Below, piece after piece: positions 35,306-45,048 of a stretch of DNA of 64,000 nucleotides. Below the pieces are notes generated by a model. It was not told where the DNA came from. It did no database searches and saw only the letters and a program-made list of their open reading frames with translations. Position numbers and translations under genes: made by a program. Numbering within the stretch: position 1 is the first letter of the stretch; the number at the start of each line of letters is the position of its first letter. Source of the DNA: Chryseobacterium sp. R2A-55 (GTDB lineage Bacteria > Bacteroidota > Bacteroidia > Flavobacteriales > Weeksellaceae). The stretch spans positions 62,001-126,000 of the forward strand of contig NZ_JACBFP010000005.1 in NCBI RefSeq assembly GCF_021401085.1, in the 5' to 3' direction.

Positions 35306-36412
35306 ATGAAAATGCTTTTTTGTGCAATGACTGCAGCGGCGGCATCCGTATTTTTTTTGTCTTGTTCAAGGACTGATTCTGTGGATGAGAATTCTCAAAT
35401 TCGTCAAAAACTTGATTTTATAGCGGATTCTATCCTGCAAAAAACCGGATTACCGGGAATGGTGATAGGAGTTTGGGCGCCTCAGAAAAAATTTGAATAT
35501 ATAGAAGGAAAAGGGGTTGCCGATATTATTGCCCAAAATCCTGTGCAATCAGATTTTAACTTTCGTGCCGGAAGTTTGACGAAAACTTTTACCGTTTCCC
35601 TTCTTTTACAGCTGGTTGATGAAAAAAAATTATTGCTGGAAGATAAAATTTCGAAATTTTTCCCGGATTTTCCTAATGGTGCAATGATATCGGTCAGAAA
35701 TCTCGCCAATATGACGAGTGGAATTCCCGAATATACCGCTACGCCGGAGTTTGGCAGTATTCTGACCAGCGATCCACTTCATCAGTGGCATCCGGAAGAA
35801 TTGATTGGTCTGGTGAAAGACAGGCCGTTGCTGTTTAACCCCGGAACAAAGGGAAATTACAGCAACAGCAACACGGTTTTGCTTGGAATGATCATCACCA
35901 AGATCACTGGAAAAACCTTGGCTGAAAATTACAATTCCCGAATTCTGAATCCCTTAAAACTGACCCGAACCGTCTTTCCAAATAATAATTTTATGCCTTT
36001 TAATTATATGAAAGGGTATGAAACAGATCTCACGCCGGGAGTTTATGATTTCGAGGTTTCGGAATATTTTGATCCGTCTTATGCGGGCGCAGCAGGCGCG
36101 ATGATTTCCAATGCAGGAAACTTAAAAACATGGGTTGAAAGTTTGGTGGAAGGCAAAATGATCAGCGCAGAATTGCACAGCCAGATATTCATGGGTTTGC
36201 CGATTCCGGACAAACATGCCGCCACTTATGGTTTAGGATTGTTGACATTCGGCGACGGTTATTGGGGACATACCGGGGAGCTCTTTGGTTACAGCACAAT
36301 AATGATGCACCATCGGGAAACGGGTGCAACCATCGTCATTGCTTACAACTATCAAAATCCGCAAAATCTTCCGGATGATTTTTACCGAAAAATTGTCAGG
36401 ATTTTGAAATAG
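35306..36412 (+). CDS. Class C beta-lactamase-like serine hydrolase, lipoprotein
   Basis: 368 residues with lipobox FLSC (Cys about residue 20). The catalytic motifs are SLTK in FRAGSLTKTFTVSL, YSN in KGNYSNSNTVLL, and HTG in YWGHTGELFGYS. It resembles the D-alanyl-D-alanine carboxypeptidase/esterase group more than true AmpC enzymes. Starts ATG AAA ATG, so the first or third codon may be used. It is transcribed away from the other serine hydrolase with a 183-bp shared gap in between; two paralogues of one fold head to head suggests ancient duplication or joint control. Confidence 0.86.
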   Translation: MKMLFCAMTAAAASVFFLSCSRTDSVDENSQIRQKLDFIADSILQKTGLPGMVIGVWAPQKKFEYIEGKGVADIIAQNPVQSDFNFRAGSLTKTFTVSLLLQLVDEKKLLLEDKISKFFPDFPNGAMISVRNLANMTSGIPEYTATPEFGSILTSDPLHQWHPEELIGLVKDRPLLFNPGTKGNYSNSNTVLLGMIITKITGKTLAENYNSRILNPLKLTRTVFPNNNFMPFNYMKGYETDLTPGVYDFEVSEYFDPSYAGAAGAMISNAGNLKTWVESLVEGKMISAELHSQIFMGLPIPDKHAATYGLGLLTFGDGYWGHTGELFGYSTIMMHHRETGATIVIAYNYQNPQNLPDDFYRKIVRILK

Positions 36413-36499
36413 AGCAATAGATTCAGCGATCATTTAAAGTATTTATTTAAAGTAAAAGCTGCATTTGCACGTTATTTAATTTTAAGTTGAACAAAACTT

Positions 36500-36536
36500 A
36501 ACTAAAAAACTTGGAAACTTTTTTGGTTTTTTAGTT
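36500..36536. promoter_or_regulatory. Candidate TetR operator: 11-bp perfect inverted repeat
   Basis: AACTAAAAAAC (36500-36510) and GTTTTTTAGTT (36526-36536), 15 bp apart, covering the TTTG -33 box. Likely site for the TetR-type product of 36570. Confidence 0.6.
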
Positions 36537-36552
36537 TCCCTTCGTATCTTTG
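36522..36552 (+). promoter_or_regulatory. Promoter of the TetR-TolC-RND operon
   Basis: TTTG (36522-36525), 19 bp, TATCTTTG (36545-36552); consensus in sequence and spacing, 17 bp before the start codon. Confidence 0.82.
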
Positions 36553-36569
36553 CAACCGAAATTTTTGTC

Positions 36570-37166
36570 ATGGCAGATCAAGTTTTTTTACAGAAGGCTA
36601 CCAAATTGTTTTTGAAAAATGGTGCGAAAACCCTTACCATGGATGATGTTGCGAAAGAATTCGGTATTTCCAAGAAGACTTTGTACCAAATGTACAGAAA
36701 TAAAGAGGAATTGATTGAAGATGTACTGGCTTATAAACTTCAGGATATTATCAAAAGAATGAAGGAGCTGGACCAGGAATTCGACAATGCGGTAGAGCGT
36801 ATGTTTTGCAAGGATACAGAGGTTGAAAGCGCAATCAATTCCAATAACTCAGTATTCATCAGGCAATTGCGTAAATATTATCCTGCGATTTTCAATAAAC
36901 ATATGGTGAATTTTTCATCCAAGTTTTCCGACGTTTTGATAGGAAACATCGAAAAAGGAAGAAAACAGGGATATTATCGAGATGGTTTCAATGCAGAACT
37001 CTATGCCAAATTTATTTTTCAAATCATGCTGTCCTATGACAGCACTCCTTTTTTTGCTGAAGAGGAGGTAGATTATGAAGAATTTCATGATGAAGCTTTG
37101 ATGATGTATATGCATGCCATCACCACCGAAAAAGGAAAAGAAATATTAAAAAAAATAAACAGTTAA
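36570..37166 (+). CDS. TetR/AcrR-family regulator of the RND efflux operon
   Basis: 198 residues. Helix-turn-helix at 5-55: ATKLFLKNGAKTLTMDDVAK, EFGISKKTLYQMYRNKEELI. The C-terminal helical domain is long and acidic, ending KGKEILKKINS. Its stop is 2 bp before the TolC start, so regulator and pump are one operon, and the inverted repeat at 36500-36536 is a natural autorepression site. The inducer is unknown. Not closely related to the TetR at 10924. Confidence 0.92.
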   Translation: MADQVFLQKATKLFLKNGAKTLTMDDVAKEFGISKKTLYQMYRNKEELIEDVLAYKLQDIIKRMKELDQEFDNAVERMFCKDTEVESAINSNNSVFIRQLRKYYPAIFNKHMVNFSSKFSDVLIGNIEKGRKQGYYRDGFNAELYAKFIFQIMLSYDSTPFFAEEEVDYEEFHDEALMMYMHAITTEKGKEILKKINS

Positions 37167-37168
37167 CA

Positions 37169-38506
37169 ATGAAGAAAGTTATTCAATTCTTCGCAGTCAC
37201 GGCAATTTCGTCGCTGGCTTTCGGGCAGCAGTCTTTTACCATCGACGAATCCTGGCAATATGCAATTGACCATAATGTAGCGGTGCAAAAGGCAAAAATT
37301 GACCGAACGATTGCGGACCAAAAGGTAAAGGAAACTATTGGAATTGGTTTGCCACAAATCAGCGGTCAGGCGAAATACAATTATTACCTCAAAATTCCGG
37401 TGACACTTATCGATGCGAGTCAGTTTCCGGGTAGTGACGCTCCTCCCGGAACGGTAACAGAGTTTCCCATGGGATTGAAACACAATGCCAATGCGGGTTT
37501 GACTTTGACACAATTGATTTTCAATGGTTCCTATTTGGTGGGATTGCAATCTTCAAAGGCTTTTAAAGAAACGATGGCTTTGGCGGAGGAAAAGACGCAG
37601 ATTTCAATAAAAGAAGGAATTTTGATGTCTTATACCGCTGTTTTGGTCGTGGATGAAAACATCAAGACACTTGAAGAAAACAGAAAAGTAGCGGAAAAAG
37701 CACTGAATGATACCCGGGAAACCTACCAATTAGGCCTTATCGAGTTTCAAAATGTGGAACAACAGGAGTATAGCTACAAAAGTCTTTTAGCCAATCAGCA
37801 AAATTTGACGAGAGACCGAAAGAAACTGATGATGACCCTGAAATATCTGATGGGATATCCGCTTGATCAGCCTATTTCGCTGAGCTCGTCCTTGGATGAA
37901 TTAATTCAGAAAAATGAAGGATTGGTTGATCTTGAAAATCAATTGGATTTGAATAATCATATTGACTATCGCTTAAAACAGAACCAGCTGAAGCTCAATG
38001 AACTGAAACTCAGATTACAGAAATCCTACGCTTTGCCTAGTCTTTCCGGTTTTGCGAATACTGCCTATAATACCGGGAATAACCAATTCAAGATTTTTGA
38101 CACCAACAACAGATGGTTCAATTCCACTATTTTGGGACTGCAGCTGGATGTCCCTATTTTTAGTGGATTTCAGCGCCATTGGCAAACTGAGCAAGCCAAA
38201 CTAGACTTGAAAAAATCACAACTTGATTTGCAAGATATGGAAAAGACTTTGAAAAACAATGCCTATTCTGCGTCGGTAGATTATGACAATGCTTATAATT
38301 CTTACAAAAATGCACTGGAGTTAATTAAGCTTTCTTCAAGTATCTACAATAAGCAGCAAATTAAATTCAAGGAAGGAATGGGTTCGAGTTTCGATCTGCA
38401 ACAGGCAGAAACGCAACTGTATAATTCGCAGGCACAATATTACCAATCTGCCTTAAATCTAATTCAGGCCAAAACAAAACTTGACGAAGCCCTCGGAAAA
38501 TTATAA
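37169..38506 (+). CDS. TolC-family outer-membrane efflux channel of the RND system
   Basis: 445 residues. Signal peptide MKKVIQFFAVTAISSLAFGQ, then paired OEP repeats with long helices, e.g. FTIDESWQYAIDHNVAVQKA, KEGILMSYTAVLVVDENIKT, and a C-terminal QIKFKEGMGSSFDLQQAETQ motif typical of TolC homologues. It acts as the outer-membrane duct for the adaptor and RND pump coded downstream. Confidence 0.92.
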   Translation: MKKVIQFFAVTAISSLAFGQQSFTIDESWQYAIDHNVAVQKAKIDRTIADQKVKETIGIGLPQISGQAKYNYYLKIPVTLIDASQFPGSDAPPGTVTEFPMGLKHNANAGLTLTQLIFNGSYLVGLQSSKAFKETMALAEEKTQISIKEGILMSYTAVLVVDENIKTLEENRKVAEKALNDTRETYQLGLIEFQNVEQQEYSYKSLLANQQNLTRDRKKLMMTLKYLMGYPLDQPISLSSSLDELIQKNEGLVDLENQLDLNNHIDYRLKQNQLKLNELKLRLQKSYALPSLSGFANTAYNTGNNQFKIFDTNNRWFNSTILGLQLDVPIFSGFQRHWQTEQAKLDLKKSQLDLQDMEKTLKNNAYSASVDYDNAYNSYKNALELIKLSSSIYNKQQIKFKEGMGSSFDLQQAETQLYNSQAQYYQSALNLIQAKTKLDEALGKL

Positions 38507-38535
38507 TCAAAAACTGATACGAAAAAATAAACATT

Positions 38536-39789
38536 ATGAAAAAATTCTTGATCCCTATCATAGTCCTTTCGGCTTCTACCGCCTGTAAAAAGGAAACCAT
38601 CACAAAAGACGCACAACTCGAAACTTTGATCAAAAACAAAGATGTGGCAGGACTTCAGAAATACAAGGAAAGACAAAAATTCAAGCTAGACAGCATCAAC
38701 CAGGTGATGACAAGCATAGACACCAAACTTACTTCTCTCGGTGCAACGCCAACCGCGAGCGGAGTGGTGTCCATTCAGAAATTGGAACTGACGAATTTCG
38801 TACAGCATTTCGATATCCAAGGAAATGTGACCACTGATCAGGATGTGATGGTGCAACCAAATTTTTCGGGATTGCTAAGTCTTTACGTAAAAAAAGGTCA
38901 AAATGTAAGTAAAGGTCAAGTGATTGGTAGAGTAGCAGACGGAGGTTTGAATGATCAGCACAAGCAGGCTTTAATCCAAGTTTCGGCTGCCAATGCACAG
39001 CTGCAACAAATCAAGGCCAATGCAAATTTGGCAAAAATTGCCTACGAAAAACAAGCTGCACTCTGGAAGCAGAAAATTGGTTCTGAGTTCCAGTATTTGC
39101 AGGCAAAGACCAATTATGAAGCTATTCAGAGCCAAATTACAGCCGCACAGAATCAGGTTTCTGCTACCCAAAAAGCAGCGGATGCTATTAAGGCAAATCT
39201 GGCAAAAACTGCCATTGTAGCACCTTTCAGCGGAGTGATTGACGAAGTGGTGACCCAAAACGGGCAGGTTGTTTCGCCGGGATCAAACATCGTGAAATTG
39301 ATTTCACTGGATCTGATGAGGATTCAGGCAAATGTTCCGGAAAATTATCTGGCAAAAATCAGAGTAGGAACTCCGGTGAAGGTCTTCCTGCCTGCCATTA
39401 ATCAAAATATCAGTTCCCGCATCAGATTGGTTGGAAACTATATCGATCCGGCAAACAGAACTTTTAAGATCGAGATTCCGGTTTCAAGTTATGGTGGAAT
39501 TGTGAAGCCAAATCTTTTGGCACAAGTAAGTATCGAATCTTATGTTAATCCCAGCGCGATTCAGATTCCTCAAAATTATGTTTATGATGATGCTGCCTAC
39601 AAAAGTTATGTTTTCGTGGCGACCAAGATGAACGGAAATGAGGCAGTGGCGAAAAAAGTCTATGTGAATTTGGGCGAAAAATCCTCAAACATGGTGGAAG
39701 TAACCAGCGGATTAAGTGTGGGAGACCAGCTCATCACAGACGGTTCCAAAAACCTGACTAACGGACAAAAAGTAAAACTTGCCCAATAA
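38536..39789 (+). CDS. RND-family periplasmic adaptor lipoprotein
   Basis: 417 residues with a lipoprotein signal ending in STAC. An N-terminal coiled coil (residues 20-60) precedes the lipoyl half NFSGLLSLYVKKGQNVSKGQ; a hairpin of about 70 residues, then the second half TAIVAPFSGVIDEVVTQNGQ, beta-barrel and membrane-proximal domains (ENYLAKIRVGTPVKVFLP). Joins the RND pump to TolC. The start lies 29 bp after the TolC stop. Confidence 0.92.
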   Translation: MKKFLIPIIVLSASTACKKETITKDAQLETLIKNKDVAGLQKYKERQKFKLDSINQVMTSIDTKLTSLGATPTASGVVSIQKLELTNFVQHFDIQGNVTTDQDVMVQPNFSGLLSLYVKKGQNVSKGQVIGRVADGGLNDQHKQALIQVSAANAQLQQIKANANLAKIAYEKQAALWKQKIGSEFQYLQAKTNYEAIQSQITAAQNQVSATQKAADAIKANLAKTAIVAPFSGVIDEVVTQNGQVVSPGSNIVKLISLDLMRIQANVPENYLAKIRVGTPVKVFLPAINQNISSRIRLVGNYIDPANRTFKIEIPVSSYGGIVKPNLLAQVSIESYVNPSAIQIPQNYVYDDAAYKSYVFVATKMNGNEAVAKKVYVNLGEKSSNMVEVTSGLSVGDQLITDGSKNLTNGQKVKLAQ

Positions 39790-39822
39790 TCATTGAACAT
39801 TAATTTGAATTAAAGCAAAATT

Positions 39823-42800
39823 ATGAGCGAAAATACACACCATCATAAGGAATCGTTTATTTCGAGTTGGGCGGTAGATAACAGAACCACGGTTTACGTG
39901 TTGACTTTTATCATCGTAATCCTTGGAATCTATTCATTTTTTTCCATGCCGCGTGAAAGTTTTCCGGAGGTGGTTCAGAATAATATCTATATTTCCTCCA
40001 TCTATCCAGGAAACTCGGCAGAAGATGTGGAGAAAATGATCACCAAGAAACTGGAAGACAAATACAAAAACGTTTCCGGGATTACGAAAGTGACTTCCAA
40101 CTCTTTTCAGGATTACAGTTTGATCACCGTGGAATTTGATCCAAAAGTAAAGATTGCAGAAGCTAAACAAAGAATCAAGGATAAGACCGACGAAGCGAAA
40201 GGCGATCAGGAATGGCCGAATCTGGATACCGGATCCAAAGTGGAACCCAACGTCTTCGACCTGAATATTTCCGAGGAGTTCCCGATTCTGAACATCAATG
40301 TGAAAGGTGATTACCCGAAATTCAATTTAAGGCAATACGCAAGATTGATTAAGGATGATCTGGAGAATATTCCCGAAGTGAAAGAAGCCACTATTTTGGG
40401 TGTTGATAATAACGAAGTGGAAGTGGCGATAGATATCTTCAAGATGAATGCAGCAGGAGTGAGTTTTGACCAGGTCATTAACGCCATCAAAAATGAAAAC
40501 ATCACCATTTCGGGAGGAAATCTGATTACCATTGGAAACCGGGAGAATGTCCGTATCAAAGGACAGATTTCAAAACCATCGGATATTGAGTCGTTTATGG
40601 TGAAACCTGGAGTGAGGATCCGGGATATTGCCAACGTAAGTTTCCAGGAAAAAGAAAAAACCACCTATGCACGGGAATCCGGAAAAGACGTGGTGATGAT
40701 CAACCTTAAAAAACGGGCAGGAACCAACATGATTTCTGCGATTGACCAGGCGAAAGAGAAAATTGAAAAAGCAAAAGAGACCTACATTCCAAAAGATGTA
40801 GAAATCTCGCTTACCTCCGATCAGTCTTCGGCCGTGGAACACCAGGTGAATGAACTGGCAAACCATATTTTGATCGGGATTCTTTTGGTAATGGGAGTTT
40901 TGAGCTTTTCAATGGGAATGAAAAATGCCCTTTTTGTAGGAACCGCAATTCCATTGTCGATGTTGATTGCGTTTGCCATTCTTCAAAATGCGGGAATTAC
41001 TTTAAATACCATGGTGCTTTTCGCAATGGTAATGGGACTCGGAATGTTGGTGGATGACGGAATCGTAGTGGTGGACAATGTTTACGCCAATATGGAGAAA
41101 GGACTTCCGAGGCGATTGGCTTCCAAATTCGGGATTGGCGAGATTGCTTTCCCGGTTATTACTTCCACTTTGACAACGGTTTTTGCATTCCTTCCAATGC
41201 TTTTATGGCCGGGAATTATGGGCCAGTTTATGAAATATTTCCCGATTACCATTTCAGTGACTTTGATGGCTTCACTTTTCGTGGCATTGGTCATCAACGC
41301 TTCCATGACGGCTGGATCCATGAGTTTGGAAAACAGGAATATTACCAGTAAACAAGCGAAAAAATATACGATGATCTTTGGAATTCTGATCGTTGTTTTT
41401 GGAATACTCAGAATTGTGACCGGCGTAAAATACTTCTTAGGAGTGGTGACTGTTTCGGTGTTGGGGATTCTCGCAATTTGGCTCTACAAAGGATTTTTCC
41501 ATGATAAAATCGAACACTTCCAGTTCACTTTTTTCCCAAGATTGGCAGAAAGATATCAGAAATTCATTGAGAAACTTTTGGTGGGCAAAAAACCCCGTAA
41601 TGCATTTTTCCTGGTTGTTGGGATTTTAGTATTTTCATTTATTTTGTATGGCGCAATGATGGGAATCGGACGGTCTAAAGTACTTTTCTTTCCGGAAAAT
41701 ATCCCCAGACAAACTATAGTGTATATGGAATATCCGCAGGGAACAGATATCGGGAAAACCAATCATGCGACCAAACAAGTGGAAGGAAAGATTCTGAATG
41801 TCTTAAATCAGTATAAAGACGAGAATACCGGCAAAAATTACCTGGTGGAATCTATGGTGACCACGGTGGGAAAAGGAGCGATCAATCCGCAAGTGGATGC
41901 CGGTTCCCAAGCAGACACGCCATTTAAATCTAAAATTGTGGTGACTTATGTAGAATTTGCAAAAAGAAGAGGAGTAAATACGGCAGAGGTCATGGAACAA
42001 ATTCGAAAAGCAATTCCAAATATTCCGGGATTTATCTACACGGTGGAAAAAGATGCGAACGGTCCACCTGTTGGATTTCCGATTTCTATTGAATTGAAAG
42101 GTGACGATTACGACCAGCTTCTCGGTGAATCCAAAAAAATGATCAAGTTCATCAATGAGCAGGGGATTTCCGGAATTGAAAAGCTGCAATCTGATATCAA
42201 TAAAGAAAGTCCTGAACTGATTATCGATATTGATCGGGAAACTGCTGGAAACCTCGGTATTTCCACTGCCTACACTGGAATTTCAATCAGGAGAGCCCTG
42301 TTCGGACAAAATATCTCCACCTTTAAAGACCTGAAGGAAGATTACGACATTGCAGTGAGGATGCAGCAGGACCAGAGAAGAAATCTCAATCTGCTGTTCA
42401 GTCAGCCGATCGTGTTGCAGGGTCCGCAAGGAGTGGTGCAGGTACCAATTTCTACTTTTGCAAAAACCAAAGAAGAAAGTACCTTTAATAAGATTAAAAG
42501 AAAAGACAACACCAGAACCATCATGATTTATTCCGGTGTTCTGAAAGGCTATAATGCTAATGAGATTGTACAGAAAATTCAGGCTGCGCTAAAGAATTAC
42601 CAGGCTCCAGAGGGAATTACCTACCGTTTTGGTGGGGAGCAGGAAGAGCAGGGAAAAAACATGAACTTCCTGTTGTTTGCCCTTTTCTTGGCAATGGCAA
42701 TGGTGACTTCAATTATCGTATTCCAGTTCAACTCACTTTCAAAAACGCTGATCATCATGACCACCATATTGCTGAGTTTTGCGGGAGTTTTCCTGGGATT

Positions 42801-43377
42801 GTCGATTTTCGGAATGGATTTCGTAATCTTGATGACCATGATGGGAATTATCTCGCTTGCGGGAGTTGTAGTAAAAAACGGTATAGTACTGATGGACTTT
42901 TTTGTCTTGAAACTCGATGAAAAGGTTCACGAAAAAGGGGTGGAAACCCATGATGACCTGGAACTTGAAGAAGTGAAGGCAATCATTGTACAATCCGGAA
43001 AAGAACGTTTGAGACCCGTTCTGCTCACTGCAACCACTGCGATCTTGGGGCTGATTCCACTGGCAATCGGACTGAATTTCGATGTGGCTTCGTTCTTGAC
43101 CGAGCTTAATCCGCATTTCTCGTTGGGTGGTGATAATGTTGCGTTTTGGGGACCATTGGCATGGACCATTATTTTCGGTCTTTCATTCGCTACTTTCCTC
43201 ACTTTGATTATCGTTCCGGTGATGTTCTACATTGTTTCGAAACGAAAAATCAACGCGAGAAGAAAATATATGAAACGACATGAGCATGATGCCGAAGATG
43301 AAGCAGCAGAGATTGAAAGATTGAAAACGCTATATCCAGAGCAGTTTCATTTGGATCATCCGACACCGGAAGCTTAA
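39823..43377 (+). CDS. RND-family efflux permease
   Basis: 1184 residues, proton-driven inner-membrane pump. Twelve predicted helices with two large periplasmic loops; typical blocks include FPEVVQNNIYISSIYPGNSA, the SSAVEHQVNELANHILIGIL helix and GMGLGMLVDDGIVVVDNVYAN, where the paired Asp residues of the proton relay sit. About 130 residues longer than AcrB, with an inserted hydrophobic stretch around 510-600 (YTMIFGILIVVFGILRIVTG and onward) and a charged tail RRKYMKRHEHDAEDE. Substrate unknown; it is of the multidrug (HAE1) rather than the metal type, but this is inference. Confidence 0.92.
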   Translation: MSENTHHHKESFISSWAVDNRTTVYVLTFIIVILGIYSFFSMPRESFPEVVQNNIYISSIYPGNSAEDVEKMITKKLEDKYKNVSGITKVTSNSFQDYSLITVEFDPKVKIAEAKQRIKDKTDEAKGDQEWPNLDTGSKVEPNVFDLNISEEFPILNINVKGDYPKFNLRQYARLIKDDLENIPEVKEATILGVDNNEVEVAIDIFKMNAAGVSFDQVINAIKNENITISGGNLITIGNRENVRIKGQISKPSDIESFMVKPGVRIRDIANVSFQEKEKTTYARESGKDVVMINLKKRAGTNMISAIDQAKEKIEKAKETYIPKDVEISLTSDQSSAVEHQVNELANHILIGILLVMGVLSFSMGMKNALFVGTAIPLSMLIAFAILQNAGITLNTMVLFAMVMGLGMLVDDGIVVVDNVYANMEKGLPRRLASKFGIGEIAFPVITSTLTTVFAFLPMLLWPGIMGQFMKYFPITISVTLMASLFVALVINASMTAGSMSLENRNITSKQAKKYTMIFGILIVVFGILRIVTGVKYFLGVVTVSVLGILAIWLYKGFFHDKIEHFQFTFFPRLAERYQKFIEKLLVGKKPRNAFFLVVGILVFSFILYGAMMGIGRSKVLFFPENIPRQTIVYMEYPQGTDIGKTNHATKQVEGKILNVLNQYKDENTGKNYLVESMVTTVGKGAINPQVDAGSQADTPFKSKIVVTYVEFAKRRGVNTAEVMEQIRKAIPNIPGFIYTVEKDANGPPVGFPISIELKGDDYDQLLGESKKMIKFINEQGISGIEKLQSDINKESPELIIDIDRETAGNLGISTAYTGISIRRALFGQNISTFKDLKEDYDIAVRMQQDQRRNLNLLFSQPIVLQGPQGVVQVPISTFAKTKEESTFNKIKRKDNTRTIMIYSGVLKGYNANEIVQKIQAALKNYQAPEGITYRFGGEQEEQGKNMNFLLFALFLAMAMVTSIIVFQFNSLSKTLIIMTTILLSFAGVFLGLSIFGMDFVILMTMMGIISLAGVVVKNGIVLMDFFVLKLDEKVHEKGVETHDDLELEEVKAIIVQSGKERLRPVLLTATTAILGLIPLAIGLNFDVASFLTELNPHFSLGGDNVAFWGPLAWTIIFGLSFATFLTLIIVPVMFYIVSKRKINARRKYMKRHEHDAEDEAAEIERLKTLYPEQFHLDHPTPEA

Positions 43378-43397
43378 ACCCGAAATATTTTATCTAA

Positions 43398-43433
43398 AAA
43401 ATCCCTGAAAGATTTCTTTCGGGGATTTTATTT
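43398..43433. terminator. Terminator of the RND operon
   Basis: AAAATCCCTGAAAG (43398-43411) pairs with CTTTCGGGGATTTT (43416-43429) with one wobble; T-rich on the plus strand, A-rich before, so it can serve the MATE gene too. Confidence 0.85.
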
Positions 43434-43606
43434 TGACTGGCAGCATGAGTCAAGTACTCATTTTCCTTTTAATTCAATCATTTTCAAGAACTGGATTTTT
43501 CAGGGGCTTTAGTCTAAACAGATTTCAGCAAAAAGAAAGAATTACGGCTTTTTTCTTTTAGCCAGGCTTAAATAATTTATTCAAAAAAAGATGCTCCGCG
43601 AAATTT

Positions 43607-44980
43607 TCAAAAATACAGCCGATTTGCTTGATCAATTTTCCTTTGAGAGAGCTTTAGGAAACGGTAAACGAGTAATACTGCAGAAATTGTCAATCCCAGT
43701 CCAAGCGCTATCCACATACCGAATGCCCCCATTTTTAAAGGCACAGTCAAGAAGTAACCTAAAGGGATAGATATCAACCAATATGCGACAAAGGTAATCA
43801 TCGACGGGATTTTCACGTCCTGGATTCCTCGTAGGCTCCCTAAAGCAACGACCTGGATTCCATCCGAAAGTTGAAAAAGCGCCGCGATAATCAGTAATTT
43901 CGATGCCAAGACAATCACATCTACATCTTCTTTTTTGGTGAAGAAAGTGGGTAAAATGTGTCGCCCGAAAATGAACAGAGCACCACATAACAACATGAAA
44001 ATCAGCACGATTTTTAGATTGTTGATTCCCACTTGCTTTAATTCTGTGTAGTTTTGCTCACCGAGTTTTCGGCCAATCATCACGGTGGATGCCACGCTGA
44101 AACCGATACAGAGGTTAAAAGTGAAAGACGCCATGGAAAGTGCAATCTGATGAGAGGCGATGTCTCTCGCTGAAACCAGTCCGCAAATAAATGCAGCTCC
44201 AGCAAAAGCAGTGACTTCAAAAAACATCTGCAGTGCCGTGGGAAAACCGATTTTTAACATTTTGTCAAACATTGATTTGGAGAATTCAGAAATTTTCAGC
44301 GAAAAATCTTTAATGTATCTCCTCGTCTTTTCCTCCTTCAGCAAGACGAAATACAGGAAAACGGCCATGAAAATTCTGGCGATTAAACTTGCCAAAGCGG
44401 AGCCGCGGACTCCCATGGGATCAAGGCCAAACATTCCTTTAATGAACACGTAATTTAAAGCAATATTGATTACATTAGCGATGATGGTGGCCTTTGTGAC
44501 ACCGATGGTATATGAAAGCCCTTCTGATACTTCACGAAAAGTCTGGAACACCATAAAAGGAAGCATACTCAAAGTCATGATTCCCAAAAAGCCAATCGTA
44601 TCGGGTATGATTTCTTTTGGCTGATCCATGTGATAAAGCAGGGGCAGAGCGAGATAAAGAATCACCATGAGCAAGAGCCCAATTCCAATATTGATGACAA
44701 AACCGTGGCGGAATACGGAATTGATGGTTTCATGTTTTTGCTGGGAATGTGCCTCCGAAACCAAAGGTGGAATGGCAAATGAAAAACCCAGTGCAAAAAC
44801 GAAAATCGAAAAAAAAACAGCGTTTCCCAATGAAACGGAAGCTAAAGCCTGCGCACCAAGCAATTTTCCCACGATGATGTTATCGAACAGATTCACGGAG
44901 ACTTGCCCGACCTGAGTCAGCATTACGGGAAGCGCTAATTTTAGACAGGATCTGGTGTATTGAGGATTGAGAAATGCCAT
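43607..44980 (-). CDS. MATE-family multidrug efflux transporter
   Basis: 457 residues with 12 predicted membrane helices in two halves. Typical of the DinF/NorM group: N-terminal LALPVMLTQVGQVSVNLFDN, IIVGKLLGAQALASVSLGNA, and SVASTVMIGRKLGEQNY in the second half. Expected to use a Na+ or H+ gradient to expel cationic drugs. A TATTTTTG box at 45004-45011 (minus strand) is a possible promoter. Lies next to, but convergent with, the RND operon. Confidence 0.93.
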   Translation of the reverse strand: MAFLNPQYTRSCLKLALPVMLTQVGQVSVNLFDNIIVGKLLGAQALASVSLGNAVFFSIFVFALGFSFAIPPLVSEAHSQQKHETINSVFRHGFVINIGIGLLLMVILYLALPLLYHMDQPKEIIPDTIGFLGIMTLSMLPFMVFQTFREVSEGLSYTIGVTKATIIANVINIALNYVFIKGMFGLDPMGVRGSALASLIARIFMAVFLYFVLLKEEKTRRYIKDFSLKISEFSKSMFDKMLKIGFPTALQMFFEVTAFAGAAFICGLVSARDIASHQIALSMASFTFNLCIGFSVASTVMIGRKLGEQNYTELKQVGINNLKIVLIFMLLCGALFIFGRHILPTFFTKKEDVDVIVLASKLLIIAALFQLSDGIQVVALGSLRGIQDVKIPSMITFVAYWLISIPLGYFLTVPLKMGAFGMWIALGLGLTISAVLLVYRFLKLSQRKIDQANRLYF

Positions 44981-45048
44981 GAATTCAGAAAAAAAATTTG
45001 CAGCAAAAATACTGCAAACTTTTCCTAGTTTATTGATTTTAATGTTAA

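Noticed and set aside
33857-36412. Two beta-lactamase-like genes as antibiotic resistance
   Set aside because: Motifs are SNTK/YSN/HHG and SLTK/YSN/HTG, typical of esterase/peptidase relatives; resistance cannot be claimed from sequence.
44160-44453. 97-residue frame on the plus strand inside the MATE gene
   Set aside because: It is an antisense shadow of a strong membrane transporter gene.
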